Position numbers and translations under genes: made by a program
From: a virus
IMG/VR virus record: IMGVR_UViG_3300025109_000036
Span: 1-34,721 of that record
Reading direction: 5' to 3' (one strand)
Length of the DNA stretch: 34,721 nt
Shown here: piece by piece, positions 1 to 8,015 of the stretch
Layout of the letters: each line of letters opens with the position of its first letter
Numbering within the stretch: the first letter of the stretch is position 1
Notes under the pieces: model-generated
Seen by the model: the letters and a program-made list of their open reading frames with translations, nothing else
Databases searched by the model: none
What the model was told of the DNA's origin: nothing

Positions 1-212
1 AGATTGTCTAAAACCCTGTTGAAGGAGATGTAGGGTCTCCACTAATTTGTATCAACTGGCGGTTCATACAACTTGTGCATGTCCCAACATAGTAGGGAAC
101 ACCTTGCTCGTTATGAACCACTGGTACAAGAGGGTAGACAAAGAACTTACGATCTCTCTTACATAGTCTGCAAATATATGCAACATCCTTCATTTCATAC
201 CTCCTTGTTGTA
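1..212. repeat. Terminal direct repeat, left copy
   Basis: Bases 1-212 recur at 34510-34721 in the same orientation. I find two differences: G at 35 against A in the right copy, and A at 131 against G. Both fall in third codon positions of the zinc-ribbon gene (GAC/GAT and CCT/CCC), so the proteins are identical. The simplest reading is overlap of a circular or circularly permuted genome assembled from a mixed population; a genuine diverged terminal repeat is possible. Confidence 0.95.
8..193 (-). CDS. Small zinc-ribbon protein (left copy)
   Basis: This 61-residue protein has two CxxC knuckles, CRLC near residues 8-11 and CTSC near 39-42, about 30 residues apart, which is the layout of a four-cysteine zinc ribbon. 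No catalytic motif is visible; a nucleic-acid or protein-binding role is an inference. The start is supported by a perfect AAGGAGG Shine-Dalgarno sequence six bases before ATG, which is rare in this genome. The stop is TAG. In the closed genome it sits between the holin-like gene at 231-470 and the papain-like peptidase at 33530-34477. An identical protein is encoded at 34517-34702, so this is one gene seen twice at the contig ends. Confidence 0.75.
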   Translation of the reverse strand: MKDVAYICRLCKRDRKFFVYPLVPVVHNEQGVPYYVGTCTSCMNRQLIQISGDPTSPSTGF

Positions 213-239
213 TTATAAATTGTTAATTACCTATCCTAA
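212..239 (-). promoter_or_regulatory. Weak sigma-70-like promoter before the zinc-ribbon gene
   Basis: The minus strand has a perfect -10 TATAAT at 212-217 and a poor -35 TTAGGA at 234-239, spaced by 16 bases. It lies in the only gap before the zinc-ribbon and peptidase genes. The -35 match is weak, so transcription from here is uncertain. Confidence 0.3.
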
Positions 240-470
240 GTGGTTTATGAGTGCCGCTATTGCTAATGGAACTAACATTACTTGAGTTATAACTAAAGCA
301 CCTAAAACCTTATTTTTCCAACACTCAAGACTACTGAGCCTATCCTTGTTATTGGATATCCCATGATTAGACTTATCTTGTCTTTCGTGGATACCACTAA
401 ACCCTTCCTGAACATTTTTAGTGAGGGCTTTTAACATGATACCAAGCTCTCTGTTTGTGTACTCATTCAT
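231..470 (-). CDS. Holin-like protein (XhlA-like layout)
   Basis: This 79-residue protein has a charged, probably coiled N-terminal half followed by one hydrophobic segment at about residues 54-77 and a very short tail. Small phage proteins of the XhlA type share this layout: a cytoplasmic helix and a C-terminal membrane anchor located near lysis genes. It follows the 468-residue tail protein by 26 bases and precedes the zinc-ribbon gene, with the papain-like peptidase next. A role in lysis or membrane association is an inference from topology and position; no holin-specific motif is diagnostic at this length. Confidence 0.5.
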   Translation of the reverse strand: MNEYTNRELGIMLKALTKNVQEGFSGIHERQDKSNHGISNNKDRLSSLECWKNKVLGALVITQVMLVPLAIAALINHLG

Positions 471-496
471 ATTATTGTCTGCTCATATTATTATTG

Positions 497-1903
497 TTAA
501 TTCCAGCCCTCTGTGGATTCGTATATTAAAGTTAAACTTTCACCATCACTTAGAGTTGAACTAGCGTTCACCCCTATCAAAAGCTCGGCCCCATTAGGTG
601 TTAGAGTTAAATTATTAGTCGAAGTACCACAGTTAATTATCTTATAAGTCTGTCCGTCTACACCTGCTGGTAGAGTTACCGTAAAACCTCCTCCGTCAGT
701 ATCACAGAAAACTGCATAATCCGACCCTAGAACCACATAGGTGTTTGTAACTCTCGTTGTAGGCAACCTCATACCTCCAGTTAATACAGTTGTACCGTTA
801 ATAAGCAACTCATTAAATGGATTTATTACTACGTCTCCGCTTGTCGTGTTCGCAAGGACTACGTCGGTTGAATCGAAAGTGATACCAGTGTCTTCAGTTG
901 AAAGCGGCATGTATCTCTGTGCTAAAGTATTTGATACTGAAACAGCTCTACTGTTACTAATATAGTCAGTCTCGAAATCAAATGCGTATAACGCTGTAGC
1001 CGTAGCCGTAGCTGAATTGACGAAATGAGCTCCCCTATATGTACCAAATGATCCAACTCCTAGATTATCATGCTTGAATCTCGCACCTGTTCCTGTCGTC
1101 ATATTACCCGCAGTACCGAATACTCCTATTGTATGATTAAACTCGGCTCCAAGTCCTTCAGTGATTGTTCCTGAACCAATACTTGTACTGTTGAAATATA
1201 GCCCCGCTACACCAGCCACCGTCCCAGACCCTGTGAATACAGCCTCAAAGATACCACCTGTTAATGAGTCGCCAGAATGTGTCAGGTCGTCGTTACCAGA
1301 ATAAGAAATTGATGAAACAAATCCCCTATGTGATTGAGCGTTGTTTGCTGTAGTTGTTACTGTAGTTTGGAAATCAAATGCGTTCGTTGCAGCAACAACG
1401 TCAGTTAATGTAGCGTTAGCGTCAATCTTTCCCACTACAAAATCTCCATCATTATCAATGCTAGCTACAATAGTATCATCATCTTGTCGCCATTCAGTTA
1501 GCTTTTCAGTTTGAGTAGAATGACCCTGAATCATTAAAGCAGTATCATTAGTTAAAGATTCAACATGTAATAAAGCACTAGTTACCTCATTCACATCACC
1601 GATCTTTACCAGACCACTGGATTCTACTTTTATTCTTTGAGTAGCATTAGTTAGAATTGCAAAGTCATGGTTAGATTGTGTTCCAAACGTAGCAAACGCA
1701 GCTTGTGCCTGGAATAATAATTCTGCACCACCATCAAACTCAATACTAAATGTGGTGTTAGTACCACTGTCAGACCACACATCTAGCTCCCAATCATTTC
1801 TTGGAGCAATGTTTATCCCGACACTCCCTGAAATATGGATATTGTCATTCACAAATTCCAACTGTGGTGGTGTCCGCCATGAATTTGATCGGAAGTTACT
1901 CAT
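497..1903 (-). CDS. Tail fibre or appendage protein
   Basis: This 468-residue protein is rich in Thr, Ser, Asn and Gly, has few charged clusters and shows short beta-strand-like repeats, a composition typical of phage fibre shafts. The N-terminus (about residues 20-35, ISGSVGINIAP) resembles the fibre segment in which simulated-geometry 'GSVGIN' strands begin. The last 80 residues (FTVTLPAGVDGQTYKIIN and the following part) resemble a small beta domain found at the C-termini of many phage appendage proteins, ending in ..STEGWN. It overlaps the preceding 82-residue gene by 8 bases and belongs to a run of structural genes. The receptor target is unknown. Confidence 0.6.
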   Translation of the reverse strand: MSNFRSNSWRTPPQLEFVNDNIHISGSVGINIAPRNDWELDVWSDSGTNTTFSIEFDGGAELLFQAQAAFATFGTQSNHDFAILTNATQRIKVESSGLVKIGDVNEVTSALLHVESLTNDTALMIQGHSTQTEKLTEWRQDDDTIVASIDNDGDFVVGKIDANATLTDVVAATNAFDFQTTVTTTANNAQSHRGFVSSISYSGNDDLTHSGDSLTGGIFEAVFTGSGTVAGVAGLYFNSTSIGSGTITEGLGAEFNHTIGVFGTAGNMTTGTGARFKHDNLGVGSFGTYRGAHFVNSATATATALYAFDFETDYISNSRAVSVSNTLAQRYMPLSTEDTGITFDSTDVVLANTTSGDVVINPFNELLINGTTVLTGGMRLPTTRVTNTYVVLGSDYAVFCDTDGGGFTVTLPAGVDGQTYKIINCGTSTNNLTLTPNGAELLIGVNASSTLSDGESLTLIYESTEGWN

Positions 1904-2144
1904 TTCTTTTAGGGTTAGGGTTTTTAGATTTCAGCTTGAGCTTATCATAGCCGTCTTTGTCTTTAAATTTCTTCTTGATCCGATTATCATACCACCGTTT
2001 CAGATCTTTCTTTGGACCACGTGCGTAGACTGTTACTTCTTTAGTCGCCCCGTCCACTTCGTGCCGTAAGCTCATCCGTGGAGTATCAGCCTCAACGAAG
2101 AATATCCTTATGTCGTTATTCGCTATTTTATCTTTTATAATCAT
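1896..2144 (-). CDS. Small basic protein in the tail gene cluster, unknown function
   Basis: This 82-residue protein has a mixed alpha/beta N-terminal part and a very Lys/Arg-rich C-terminal 35 residues (..KKKFKDKDGYDKLKLKSK..). No family is recognised. It overlaps the preceding gene by four bases in an ATGA arrangement, so translation is probably coupled, and it overlaps the next fibre gene by eight bases. The tight packing supports a real gene. It could be a chaperone or accessory factor for the neighbouring fibre, but that is only positional inference. Confidence 0.55.
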   Translation of the reverse strand: MIIKDKIANNDIRIFFVEADTPRMSLRHEVDGATKEVTVYARGPKKDLKRWYDNRIKKKFKDKDGYDKLKLKSKNPNPKRNE

Positions 2145-2485
2145 ATTTTGTATTCACCACCATAAAGAGTAAAAGTAAGTGCGTTATTAGTGTCTGTTCT
2201 AACGGCTATATTTCCGCTGTCGTCGTCCATACCAATGTGAAGGGGGAGTATGTCCGTTGCGTTCGCTGAGAGCGTTACGTCGTAAAATAAGGCCGTAGTC
2301 TCGTCATACGTAGTACCGTTGTCGTCGTGGAACACTCTATAATCTGCTGATGCTGCTGTTTGGTTGCAAACCACTAAAGTCTTAACGTCCGTGTTCACCC
2401 CTGACGCTGGACTATAGATACTTGTAGCTGTTGTATTAGCTGGTCGTAGTTGTCCTAATTGTTTAATTGTAAATCCTGTAGCCAT
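2141..2485 (-). CDS. Small beta-rich virion protein
   Basis: This 114-residue protein opens with a GQLRPANTTATSIYSPASG-type segment. Together with the later VVCN and TTYDETTALFYDV stretches, it resembles small phage structural proteins of beta-sandwich type that are annotated only as hypothetical or neck/decoration proteins. It ends with TGA, showing that UGA is read as stop here. It lies 12 bases after the beta-helix spike gene. A structural role is inferred from composition and neighbours. Confidence 0.6.
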   Translation of the reverse strand: MATGFTIKQLGQLRPANTTATSIYSPASGVNTDVKTLVVCNQTAASADYRVFHDDNGTTYDETTALFYDVTLSANATDILPLHIGMDDDSGNIAVRTDTNNALTFTLYGGEYKI

Positions 2486-2497
2486 AGTTAATAGTTA

Positions 2498-3670
2498 TCA
2501 GTTAAAGTATGCTATTTTTTGGGTCAAAATTACACTAGTATCGAAACCTTTTTGAACCAATTCTAGGTCTCCTTGTGCAATCAAAGATGTTGAATCCGCA
2601 CCAGATGATCCTACAGTAGCCTTAATTGCATTATTAACATTCGTCAATACAAATGTGTGTGTACTGTCATCTGTATAATCAGTTATTCCAATTGTACTAG
2701 ACCCTTGGTTAAACACGTAATCAAAATCATTTAATGTGAACGTGCTACCACCAATTAAAGAAGTTGTATTTAAACCTTTACCAAGTATCATAAATGAACT
2801 TTCACTTACGGGTACAGCATGATTACCGTCTGCAATTATATCTCCACCCCCAATAAAAATATCTGAGCCTGAGATAAAAAATGTAGCTGGGGATGTTGTT
2901 GATAAATGTGTAATATTTAAGTCATATCCGATAGAGACTACTCCTCTGGAAAATGATTGAATATTCATGAATCTAACAACATTTGTTGCAATAATATCAT
3001 CACTAACAGTAGCCGTTGAATGGGTCCCTGCAACTACAAACCAACCAACACCAAAGGTTGTTTCTCCATCAAATGTTGTGTTGTAAACACCATTATCAAA
3101 AAACTCAACGGTACTTGTTTCTGAGATACTTGCACCTCTACCAGCTTCAGTAAAAGCACACCCACCAATATCAGCATTTGTTCCTGATTGCTCAACACCC
3201 ACCAAATATCTATGAAAGGTTATCCCCTCTATTACCAAAAGTGCTGCATTGTTTTCATGAGTAAATGCAGTATTTGTTTCAACTAAATCTAAACGACCAT
3301 CTACTACTACGTTTGCTGGTGTTGTTCTGTCACCTAAAACAAGAATTTCACCAACAGCATATATAGGAACAATAACGTTAGGTCTAGTATAGGTTCCAGC
3401 CGCTACATTGACTACCGTTTGCGTATTGCTGGCTTGATACCCTGCTATATTTACACCCTTTTGGATTGTTTTAAATGCTGTACCACTTGTTCTGCCATCG
3501 TTACTATCTGATCCTGTTGCTCCATTGACATATAAGTTTCTAGTTGTTTGTGAAGCAGTAAATACTGGAGCCCCATTCTCAGTGATTTCGCCACCCACTA
3601 CTAAATTGTGCGGTATGTTTACGATTGGTGCGTTTAGAACACCCCAAGCACTACCTTCCTCATAGCCCAT
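2498..3670 (-). CDS. Tailspike-like right-handed beta-helix protein
   Basis: This 390-residue protein has a short head region (residues 1-45) followed by NLYVNGATGSDSNDGRT and FKTIQKGVNIA near residues 46-75. That is the common opening of pectate-lyase-fold (right-handed beta-helix) proteins, where the first coils follow an NDG-type turn. The rest is Val/Ile/Thr/Gly-rich with regular short strands, as expected for stacked coils. Such proteins serve as tailspikes that bind or depolymerise host surface glycans. No catalytic residues can be assigned by eye, so it may be a binding spike without enzyme activity. Its start overlaps a 44-residue membrane-peptide ORF. Confidence 0.65.
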   Translation of the reverse strand: MGYEEGSAWGVLNAPIVNIPHNLVVGGEITENGAPVFTASQTTRNLYVNGATGSDSNDGRTSGTAFKTIQKGVNIAGYQASNTQTVVNVAAGTYTRPNVIVPIYAVGEILVLGDRTTPANVVVDGRLDLVETNTAFTHENNAALLVIEGITFHRYLVGVEQSGTNADIGGCAFTEAGRGASISETSTVEFFDNGVYNTTFDGETTFGVGWFVVAGTHSTATVSDDIIATNVVRFMNIQSFSRGVVSIGYDLNITHLSTTSPATFFISGSDIFIGGGDIIADGNHAVPVSESSFMILGKGLNTTSLIGGSTFTLNDFDYVFNQGSSTIGITDYTDDSTHTFVLTNVNNAIKATVGSSGADSTSLIAQGDLELVQKGFDTSVILTQKIAYFN

Positions 3671-3768
3671 AGTATGTTAATTATTTGAAGACTTAATATT
3701 GTTGCGAGAAGAAACATTACTCTCCTCATGAACTTGTTGTTTGGTCCGCCTGGTAAATGATATTTCAT
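3634..3768 (-). CDS. 44-residue single-span membrane peptide
   Basis: This short ORF starts one base after the stop of the 93-residue gene (3770-4051) and runs 37 bases into the beta-helix spike gene in another frame. The peptide has a polar N-terminus, two arginines, a hydrophobic stretch at about residues 17-34 (VMFLLATILSLQIINILW) and a basic tail, giving a plausible single-span membrane protein. Small membrane peptides of this kind can be holin or spanin-like factors. Only position, start spacing and topology support it, so it may be an accidental ORF. Confidence 0.45.
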   Translation of the reverse strand: MKYHLPGGPNNKFMRRVMFLLATILSLQIINILWAMRKVVLGVF

Positions 3769-3769
3769 A

Positions 3770-4051
3770 TTATGCGTCAAAGTAAGTTAGATTCTTTCCT
3801 CCACTTGCACATATTGCTCTAACAACACCTTTGAAGGGCTGTTCTCCATCTATCTCCAAAGAACCACCATAAGGGAATAGCGGTATCCCTTTATTGAGTA
3901 CCGCATCAGCCCCTAAGGATATATAGATTGTTTCATCAGAATCATTTACTAATAAGGCATATTTTCTTCCAGTTTTCGTGCCTAAAACAAGAGTAGAGTC
4001 TCCTCCAACCGTAATACTACCGTTTGTTCCTTCTGAAAATCCATGATCCAT
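3770..4051 (-). CDS. Small beta-rich virion protein
   Basis: This 93-residue protein contains GRKYALLVNDSDETIYISLG and a PFKGVVRAICASGG stretch. The pattern is of alternating strands with a hydrophobic core, like small phage decoration or connector-associated beta domains. No catalytic motif is seen. It starts two bases after the stop of the 116-residue gene, so the two are probably co-translated. Its structural role is inferred from its place between the capsid and spike genes. Confidence 0.55.
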   Translation of the reverse strand: MDHGFSEGTNGSITVGGDSTLVLGTKTGRKYALLVNDSDETIYISLGADAVLNKGIPLFPYGGSLEIDGEQPFKGVVRAICASGGKNLTYFDA

Positions 4052-4053
4052 AT

Positions 4054-4404
4054 TTATGCGTATTTACTGTATGAGTTATTTTCTCCTGGGTTTGATCTTC
4101 CGACCTGTACGCTAACCTTAGCGTCACCACCGGTTCTGATGAGTTTTAGTTTTGTTAATGGAACACCTCTAAAGCTATAAATGTTAGTTACTTTTAGTAA
4201 CAATCCATTGGCACCTGTTGGTGTATTGCCATCAAACAATACTCTTATATCATCATCCTCAACAATTAAATCTACTGCGTTTAAATCTCCTGGGAGATCG
4301 TTGGCTGTACTTGCTGCTGTGTCTAGCAGGTCATACAAACTTGTTGCAGCTGCTGTAACCGTAATAAGGCTTGCAGCTGCATTTGCTAATTTGTGTACAT
4401 ACAT
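4054..4404 (-). CDS. Small structural protein downstream of the capsid genes
   Basis: This 116-residue protein has an Ala/Thr-rich N-terminus and a beta-rich remainder (DIRVLFDGNTPTGANGLLL, then a GVPLTKLKLI segment and KVSVQVG). Phage head or neck proteins of small beta-sandwich type look similar, but I cannot name a family. It is separated by 14 bases from the 52-residue gene upstream and by two from the 93-residue gene downstream. It is probably part of the virion. Confidence 0.55.
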   Translation of the reverse strand: MYVHKLANAAASLITVTAAATSLYDLLDTAASTANDLPGDLNAVDLIVEDDDIRVLFDGNTPTGANGLLLKVTNIYSFRGVPLTKLKLIRTGGDAKVSVQVGRSNPGENNSYSKYA

Positions 4405-4418
4405 ATTAGTTAGAACAG

Positions 4419-4577
4419 TTATTTGCTGGTTTTTTTAACAACCTTCTTAAGCTTCTTAGATTCTTCTTTAACAACTTCTTTAACAACTTCTTTAACAGCT
4501 TCTACTACCACAGGAGCATCTAACTCTCTGTAGGTAGAAACTTTACCGTCTACTTTCACTAATGAATCTTTATTCAT
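4419..4577 (-). CDS. 52-residue Lys/Val-rich helical peptide
   Basis: The peptide begins with MNKDSLVKVDGKVSTYREL and continues into an alternating segment with VVKE repeats and a Lys-rich C-terminus, so it looks like an amphipathic or coiled helix. It fills the gap between the capsid-adjacent 378-residue gene and the 116-residue gene. The ATG lies after an A/T-rich leader just below the C6/G6 stem-loop. No homology is recognised. Confidence 0.5.
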   Translation of the reverse strand: MNKDSLVKVDGKVSTYRELDAPVVVEAVKEVVKEVVKEESKKLKKVVKKTSK

Positions 4578-4597
4578 ATTTATTCTTATTTATTAAG

Positions 4598-4618
4598 CCC
4601 CCCCTAATAAAAGGGGGG
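4598..4618 (-). terminator. C6/G6 stem-loop after the 378-residue structural gene
   Basis: A run of Cs at 4598-4604 and Gs at 4613-4618 form a six-base-pair GC stem with an eight-base loop on either strand. There is no T-run after it on the minus strand, so it is a weak terminator at best. It may instead stabilise or punctuate the late transcript between the capsid genes and the small genes downstream. Confidence 0.4.
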
Positions 4619-4632
4619 ACATTGAGAAGCAA

Positions 4633-5769
4633 TTAAGCAACTGCGGCTGCTCCACCTAATCCAAGTACATACCAACCACCTGTGCTGGAATATACTAGAT
4701 CGCATGAATCACCTAAGTTGTTTAAAGTGATAGTTGAACCTCCTGCAAGAGTTGCAGGAGTGATAACTGCTGTGTCTCCACCTGCTCCTTCGGCAACGTA
4801 TACAACGCAAAGTCTTTGACCCGCCGTACCATTAGCTAGAGTAAGTGCGTCACCTGTACCAGTAGTGGTCACTTCGTGAACACCACCAGTAATAGCTACT
4901 GCACCTGCTCCTGAAGTAGTTGTCCTCTCTCCATAGACAATACCGCCATCTAAGACCACGTTGCTTGCGCCCCCTGGACTTAAGTTAATATCACCTGATC
5001 CGTCTGTATCTATTGTAAAACTATCGCCACTGTTGAAAGCTGAGAGCTTAACTTCTGTAGATTCTCTAAGAATAGACATCCATTCAGAGTGTGAACCTGA
5101 ACCGTCTTGTCCGCCAATTAGCAAACCACCCAATTCTGCACCACCTGTTGGATCTGCAATGATACCTTCTATTGTTACATATTCAGTAACATTGCCACCG
5201 TCATCTTTTCCTTCGAAGCCGATAAGACCTATAGAATCCATTGCAGCTGGTGAAGCTGAGTTTTGGTAAAGGATTAGTTCTGCTCCCTCCGATCCGTCAT
5301 CTGTATGGATGATTGTAACTTCGCCTGAGCCATTAGAGAGGTCTGCAACTAGAGGGATAGCTGAAGACACTGTTACTTCACCCAGATTATCCATAGTGGT
5401 ATGCCCACTCATAGTAACTGCTGCGGCTACGGCTGATACGTTACCAACTAACAAATCACCATCAGCTAATGCAATTTCGCCAGCCACAATAGAATCCAAC
5501 GCTTCAAATGTACATGAAGTTGTTAAACCTGTATTTCTATACAACCCCTCTGTCGCAGCTCCCGCATCAGTCTTCCTGAATGTACCAGCTTTTGAAAAGC
5601 CAGCCAATGAACTTGGAACCGTTGTTCCACTTGACAGTAAAATGTGCCCGTCACCATCTACCATCTCTATCTTTACCTCTGTGGTTCCGATAGTAACTAG
5701 TTGACCAGCAGCACCTAAATAGTTAGCTGTTATTGGTCTATTAAATATTTTTCCTCTTGGTTGTGCCAT
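4633..5769 (-). CDS. Capsid-adjacent structural protein (decoration or appendage)
   Basis: This 378-residue protein is strongly acidic to neutral, rich in Gly, Ala, Thr and Ser, and beta-strand-like throughout. It opens with a basic segment (MAQPRGKIFNRPITANYLG) and ends in a C-terminal domain with TITLNNLGDSCDLVYSSTG that resembles the C-terminal domain of the 468-residue fibre (both end in a strand followed by a Trp-containing turn). The low charge and repetitive strands suit a virion surface protein. The gene follows the major capsid gene by about 100 bases containing two RNA stem-loops. Head decoration and fibre are both possible; I recognise no specific family. Confidence 0.5.
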   Translation of the reverse strand: MAQPRGKIFNRPITANYLGAAGQLVTIGTTEVKIEMVDGDGHILLSSGTTVPSSLAGFSKAGTFRKTDAGAATEGLYRNTGLTTSCTFEALDSIVAGEIALADGDLLVGNVSAVAAAVTMSGHTTMDNLGEVTVSSAIPLVADLSNGSGEVTIIHTDDGSEGAELILYQNSASPAAMDSIGLIGFEGKDDGGNVTEYVTIEGIIADPTGGAELGGLLIGGQDGSGSHSEWMSILRESTEVKLSAFNSGDSFTIDTDGSGDINLSPGGASNVVLDGGIVYGERTTTSGAGAVAITGGVHEVTTTGTGDALTLANGTAGQRLCVVYVAEGAGGDTAVITPATLAGGSTITLNNLGDSCDLVYSSTGGWYVLGLGGAAAVA

Positions 5770-5780
5770 AAATTTTATTA

Positions 5781-5820
5781 TGTATAGAGACTAATAAGTT
5801 CTTACCCAAAGGTCTATACA
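5781..5820 (-). promoter_or_regulatory. Stem-loop in the leader of the 378-residue structural gene
   Basis: The arms TGTATAGA (5781-5788) and TCTATACA (5813-5820) pair over eight bases, extended by GAC/GTC across a two-base bulge, about 12 bases before the ATG at 5769. It lies between the capsid gene and the next structural gene and may affect translation or transcript processing. Confidence 0.4.
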
Positions 5821-5837
5821 TGAATTATTACTTAAAC

Positions 5838-5863
5838 GAGAGGTGGCCATAAGACCACCCCTC
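5838..5863 (-). terminator. Terminator-like stem-loop after the major capsid gene
   Basis: The arms 5838-5846 and 5855-5863 pair over nine bases with an eight-base loop. In minus-strand RNA the one imperfect position is a G-U pair, whereas on the plus strand it is an A-C mismatch, so the structure fits the minus transcript. Only GTTTAAG follows, so it may be a partial terminator or mRNA stabiliser that sets capsid expression apart from downstream genes. Confidence 0.5.
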
Positions 5864-5870
5864 TATATTT

Positions 5871-7049
5871 TTACACAGCAGGTTCTACATTAACCTCAAC
5901 AAGAGCATCAGCACCATCACTGAATGTCTTTAGACCATATAGGTCATAAGCGATTAAGTATACACCTAATTTTAGTTCTGCGTCCTGAATCTTTAGACTA
6001 GGAGCAGCTTGTACTACCATGTCAATAGCGCCTTTTCGGCCGAACATGCAGTATACAGTTTCTGCGGACCAAGGATCTGCGGTCTCTGAAGCTTCTACAG
6101 CAACTTCACCACCACCAGGCATAACAATACCTAATGTAGTTGTTCCGTCAGTAGCTTCCAATCCTTCTAATAAAGCTTGGCTATCAGCTGATAAAGCAAT
6201 ACCTGTAGCTGTAGTTGTTGTAGGGTCATCCAATAAAGTTACAATGTTATCAATTGTAACAGCAGTTGATCCACCAATGTCAATTTGACCAGCAGTTGCA
6301 GGAGCAGCTTTAAACTCTAAAGTAACACCGTTGATTTCAATTGTATCACCGTCTGTTGGGTTATTTGCTGGAGTCCAAGTAGCTGAGAATCGTAGGTTAT
6401 TTGAAACATAAATCTCAAATCCGAATCTTCGTCCTACTAGTCCGTTAGCACCAACTTCGTCTCCGAAATCTGTGTCTTTACCTGCTAGATAAAGTTGGAT
6501 TTGTTCCAACATACCTGGAGTAATAACAGCATATCGCATGTCTTGCTTTATATTCAACTGGTTCAATTTTCGTGAAGCAGCAGTAAATAAAGAATTAACA
6601 TTTGAAGTTGAAACTACTACTGAGTTTCCTGCAGTACCACCAATGTCACCGTCATCTATATCAGATGTAGCATTAGTAACTTCTGCCAAGAAAGCAGCAT
6701 CCATTTGTCTAGAGAGATCTTCTTGCATGTCTCTTGCGAAACTTGCTTGTGTTGTATAACTATTCTGGATAGCATCAATGTCATCCAAGTAAATAGGTAC
6801 AGCCTTGATCTGGTCAACATCTAAATATTCATCAGTTGCTGATACATCTTGTGCTGTTAGTGCAGTTGCTTTAGTATAATTAACTGCGTATAAGTTTGAA
6901 CGATAAGGTTTGTGTGCTTTGTCCCCATCGGTTAGCTTTGCTCTTAATTCGGTGTTAGCCAGTGCCATTGCTACTGTCATTTTTTCTCTGACAAGTTGCA
7001 TTTCATCTGACCAAACCTCCTTATTTAGAGCTGTTAAGGAATTAGCCAT
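5871..7049 (-). CDS. Major capsid protein (HK97-fold, P22-like class)
   Basis: This 392-residue protein sits directly after portal and scaffold genes, the standard place for the major capsid protein. Its N-terminal helix-rich part (MANSLTALNKEVWSDEMQ..), the central VNYTKATALTAQDVSATDEY-like strand region and the ..RYAVITPGMLEQIQ segment are typical of P22-5-like HK97-fold capsid proteins. A Thr/Gly-rich stretch at about residues 221-328 is best read as an inserted surface domain, comparable in position to I-type insertions. The ATG has no Shine-Dalgarno sequence. Two stem-loops follow the stop. Confidence 0.85.
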   Translation of the reverse strand: MANSLTALNKEVWSDEMQLVREKMTVAMALANTELRAKLTDGDKAHKPYRSNLYAVNYTKATALTAQDVSATDEYLDVDQIKAVPIYLDDIDAIQNSYTTQASFARDMQEDLSRQMDAAFLAEVTNATSDIDDGDIGGTAGNSVVVSTSNVNSLFTAASRKLNQLNIKQDMRYAVITPGMLEQIQLYLAGKDTDFGDEVGANGLVGRRFGFEIYVSNNLRFSATWTPANNPTDGDTIEINGVTLEFKAAPATAGQIDIGGSTAVTIDNIVTLLDDPTTTTATGIALSADSQALLEGLEATDGTTTLGIVMPGGGEVAVEASETADPWSAETVYCMFGRKGAIDMVVQAAPSLKIQDAELKLGVYLIAYDLYGLKTFSDGADALVEVNVEPAV

Positions 7050-7087
7050 AAAGTTTGGTTTAATACTTCAGGCCATAAGAGAATAAA

Positions 7088-7723
7088 TTATCTCTTCATA
7101 AACTTCATTCCACCACTATCTGAATTTGCTTCAAGGTACGCTCGGAACTCTGTCTTCTTTTCAGAAGTTAAGTTACGATACGCCTCACCAGATTCATCAG
7201 CGGCAATTCTTTCAAAGCTCAAGTTGCCTGTACCAGTTCTATCAGTAGAATTAGTAATAGCATCTTCAACTCTGTTCTCACGAGATTCTTCATTCACCAT
7301 AGACTGAAAGTATGGTGATTTAATTATTTCTTGTGGTGTTTTATTTTCAACTGTTGCGTACTTTATAGCCATGTTGACTTGACCCATGGTTAGTTCAGGG
7401 TTGTCAACCTTTACCTCTAAAGCAGCTAGTCTATCAATTTCCACCTTGGCCTCGCTAGATTTAGATTCCTTCTTAGGTTCTTCCTTAGGCTTTAAGGCCT
7501 CTAGATCACCTTGAAGCTTTCTTGAAGCTTCCTCTTGTTCTTTGAACTTGTCCCTCCAGTATTGCTTTTGGGCAATAGCTGTCTGGAACTTCTTTGAAGT
7601 ATCATCGTCTAGCATGTCCAACTCTTCACTTGATAGAGTTAGGTCTTCATTGTTTTCATTAGATGTTTGCTCATCTACGCTTGTTTCATTAGGCTCTACG
7701 CTGTCCTTGATGTCTTCTATCAT
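7088..7723 (-). CDS. Capsid scaffolding protein
   Basis: This 211-residue protein is highly charged and acidic at its N-terminus, has a central coiled-coil-like region (about residues 45-95, Lys/Glu-rich) and a helical C-terminal region ending in basic GGMKFMKR. Those are the properties and position of tailed-phage scaffolding proteins, which direct capsid assembly by a C-terminal helix that contacts the capsid protein. It lies between the portal cluster and the major capsid gene. A six-base-pair stem-loop overlaps its stop codon. Confidence 0.75.
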   Translation of the reverse strand: MIEDIKDSVEPNETSVDEQTSNENNEDLTLSSEELDMLDDDTSKKFQTAIAQKQYWRDKFKEQEEASRKLQGDLEALKPKEEPKKESKSSEAKVEIDRLAALEVKVDNPELTMGQVNMAIKYATVENKTPQEIIKSPYFQSMVNEESRENRVEDAITNSTDRTGTGNLSFERIAADESGEAYRNLTSEKKTEFRAYLEANSDSGGMKFMKR

Positions 7724-7774
7724 ATAGTTTTTGAGGGTTTGTTCCCTATTTAATTTATTGTGGGTTTTTTCCCA

Positions 7775-8014
7775 TTATTTAAAGGATCGTCTCTCGCCTT
7801 CCTTTCGGTTGGCTACTGAACGCTCTATTACACCTACTACTTCACTTATGATCTTTACCGCCTTCTCTCTACTCAACGCTTCCAATGCAACCTCCCCAGC
7901 TATCCTTGATCCATACTCTTTTGAGATCAACTTATCTGTTACCTCCTTGAACAGTTCTTTTACTAGATCAAAGTAATCGCTCTCTGCTAATCTTTCTAGC
8001 TTTGATGTATCCAT
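7775..8014 (-). CDS. Small helical protein between portal and scaffold
   Basis: This 79-residue protein is predicted alpha-helical and charged, with a Lys/Arg-rich tail (RKEGERRSFK). It begins one base after the portal stop codon and precedes the scaffold gene by about 50 bases, so it belongs to the head-assembly operon. Small helical genes in this place can be head-assembly accessory factors, but no family is recognised. Confidence 0.55.
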   Translation of the reverse strand: MDTSKLERLAESDYFDLVKELFKEVTDKLISKEYGSRIAGEVALEALSREKAVKIISEVVGVIERSVANRKEGERRSFK

Positions 8015-8015
8015 A

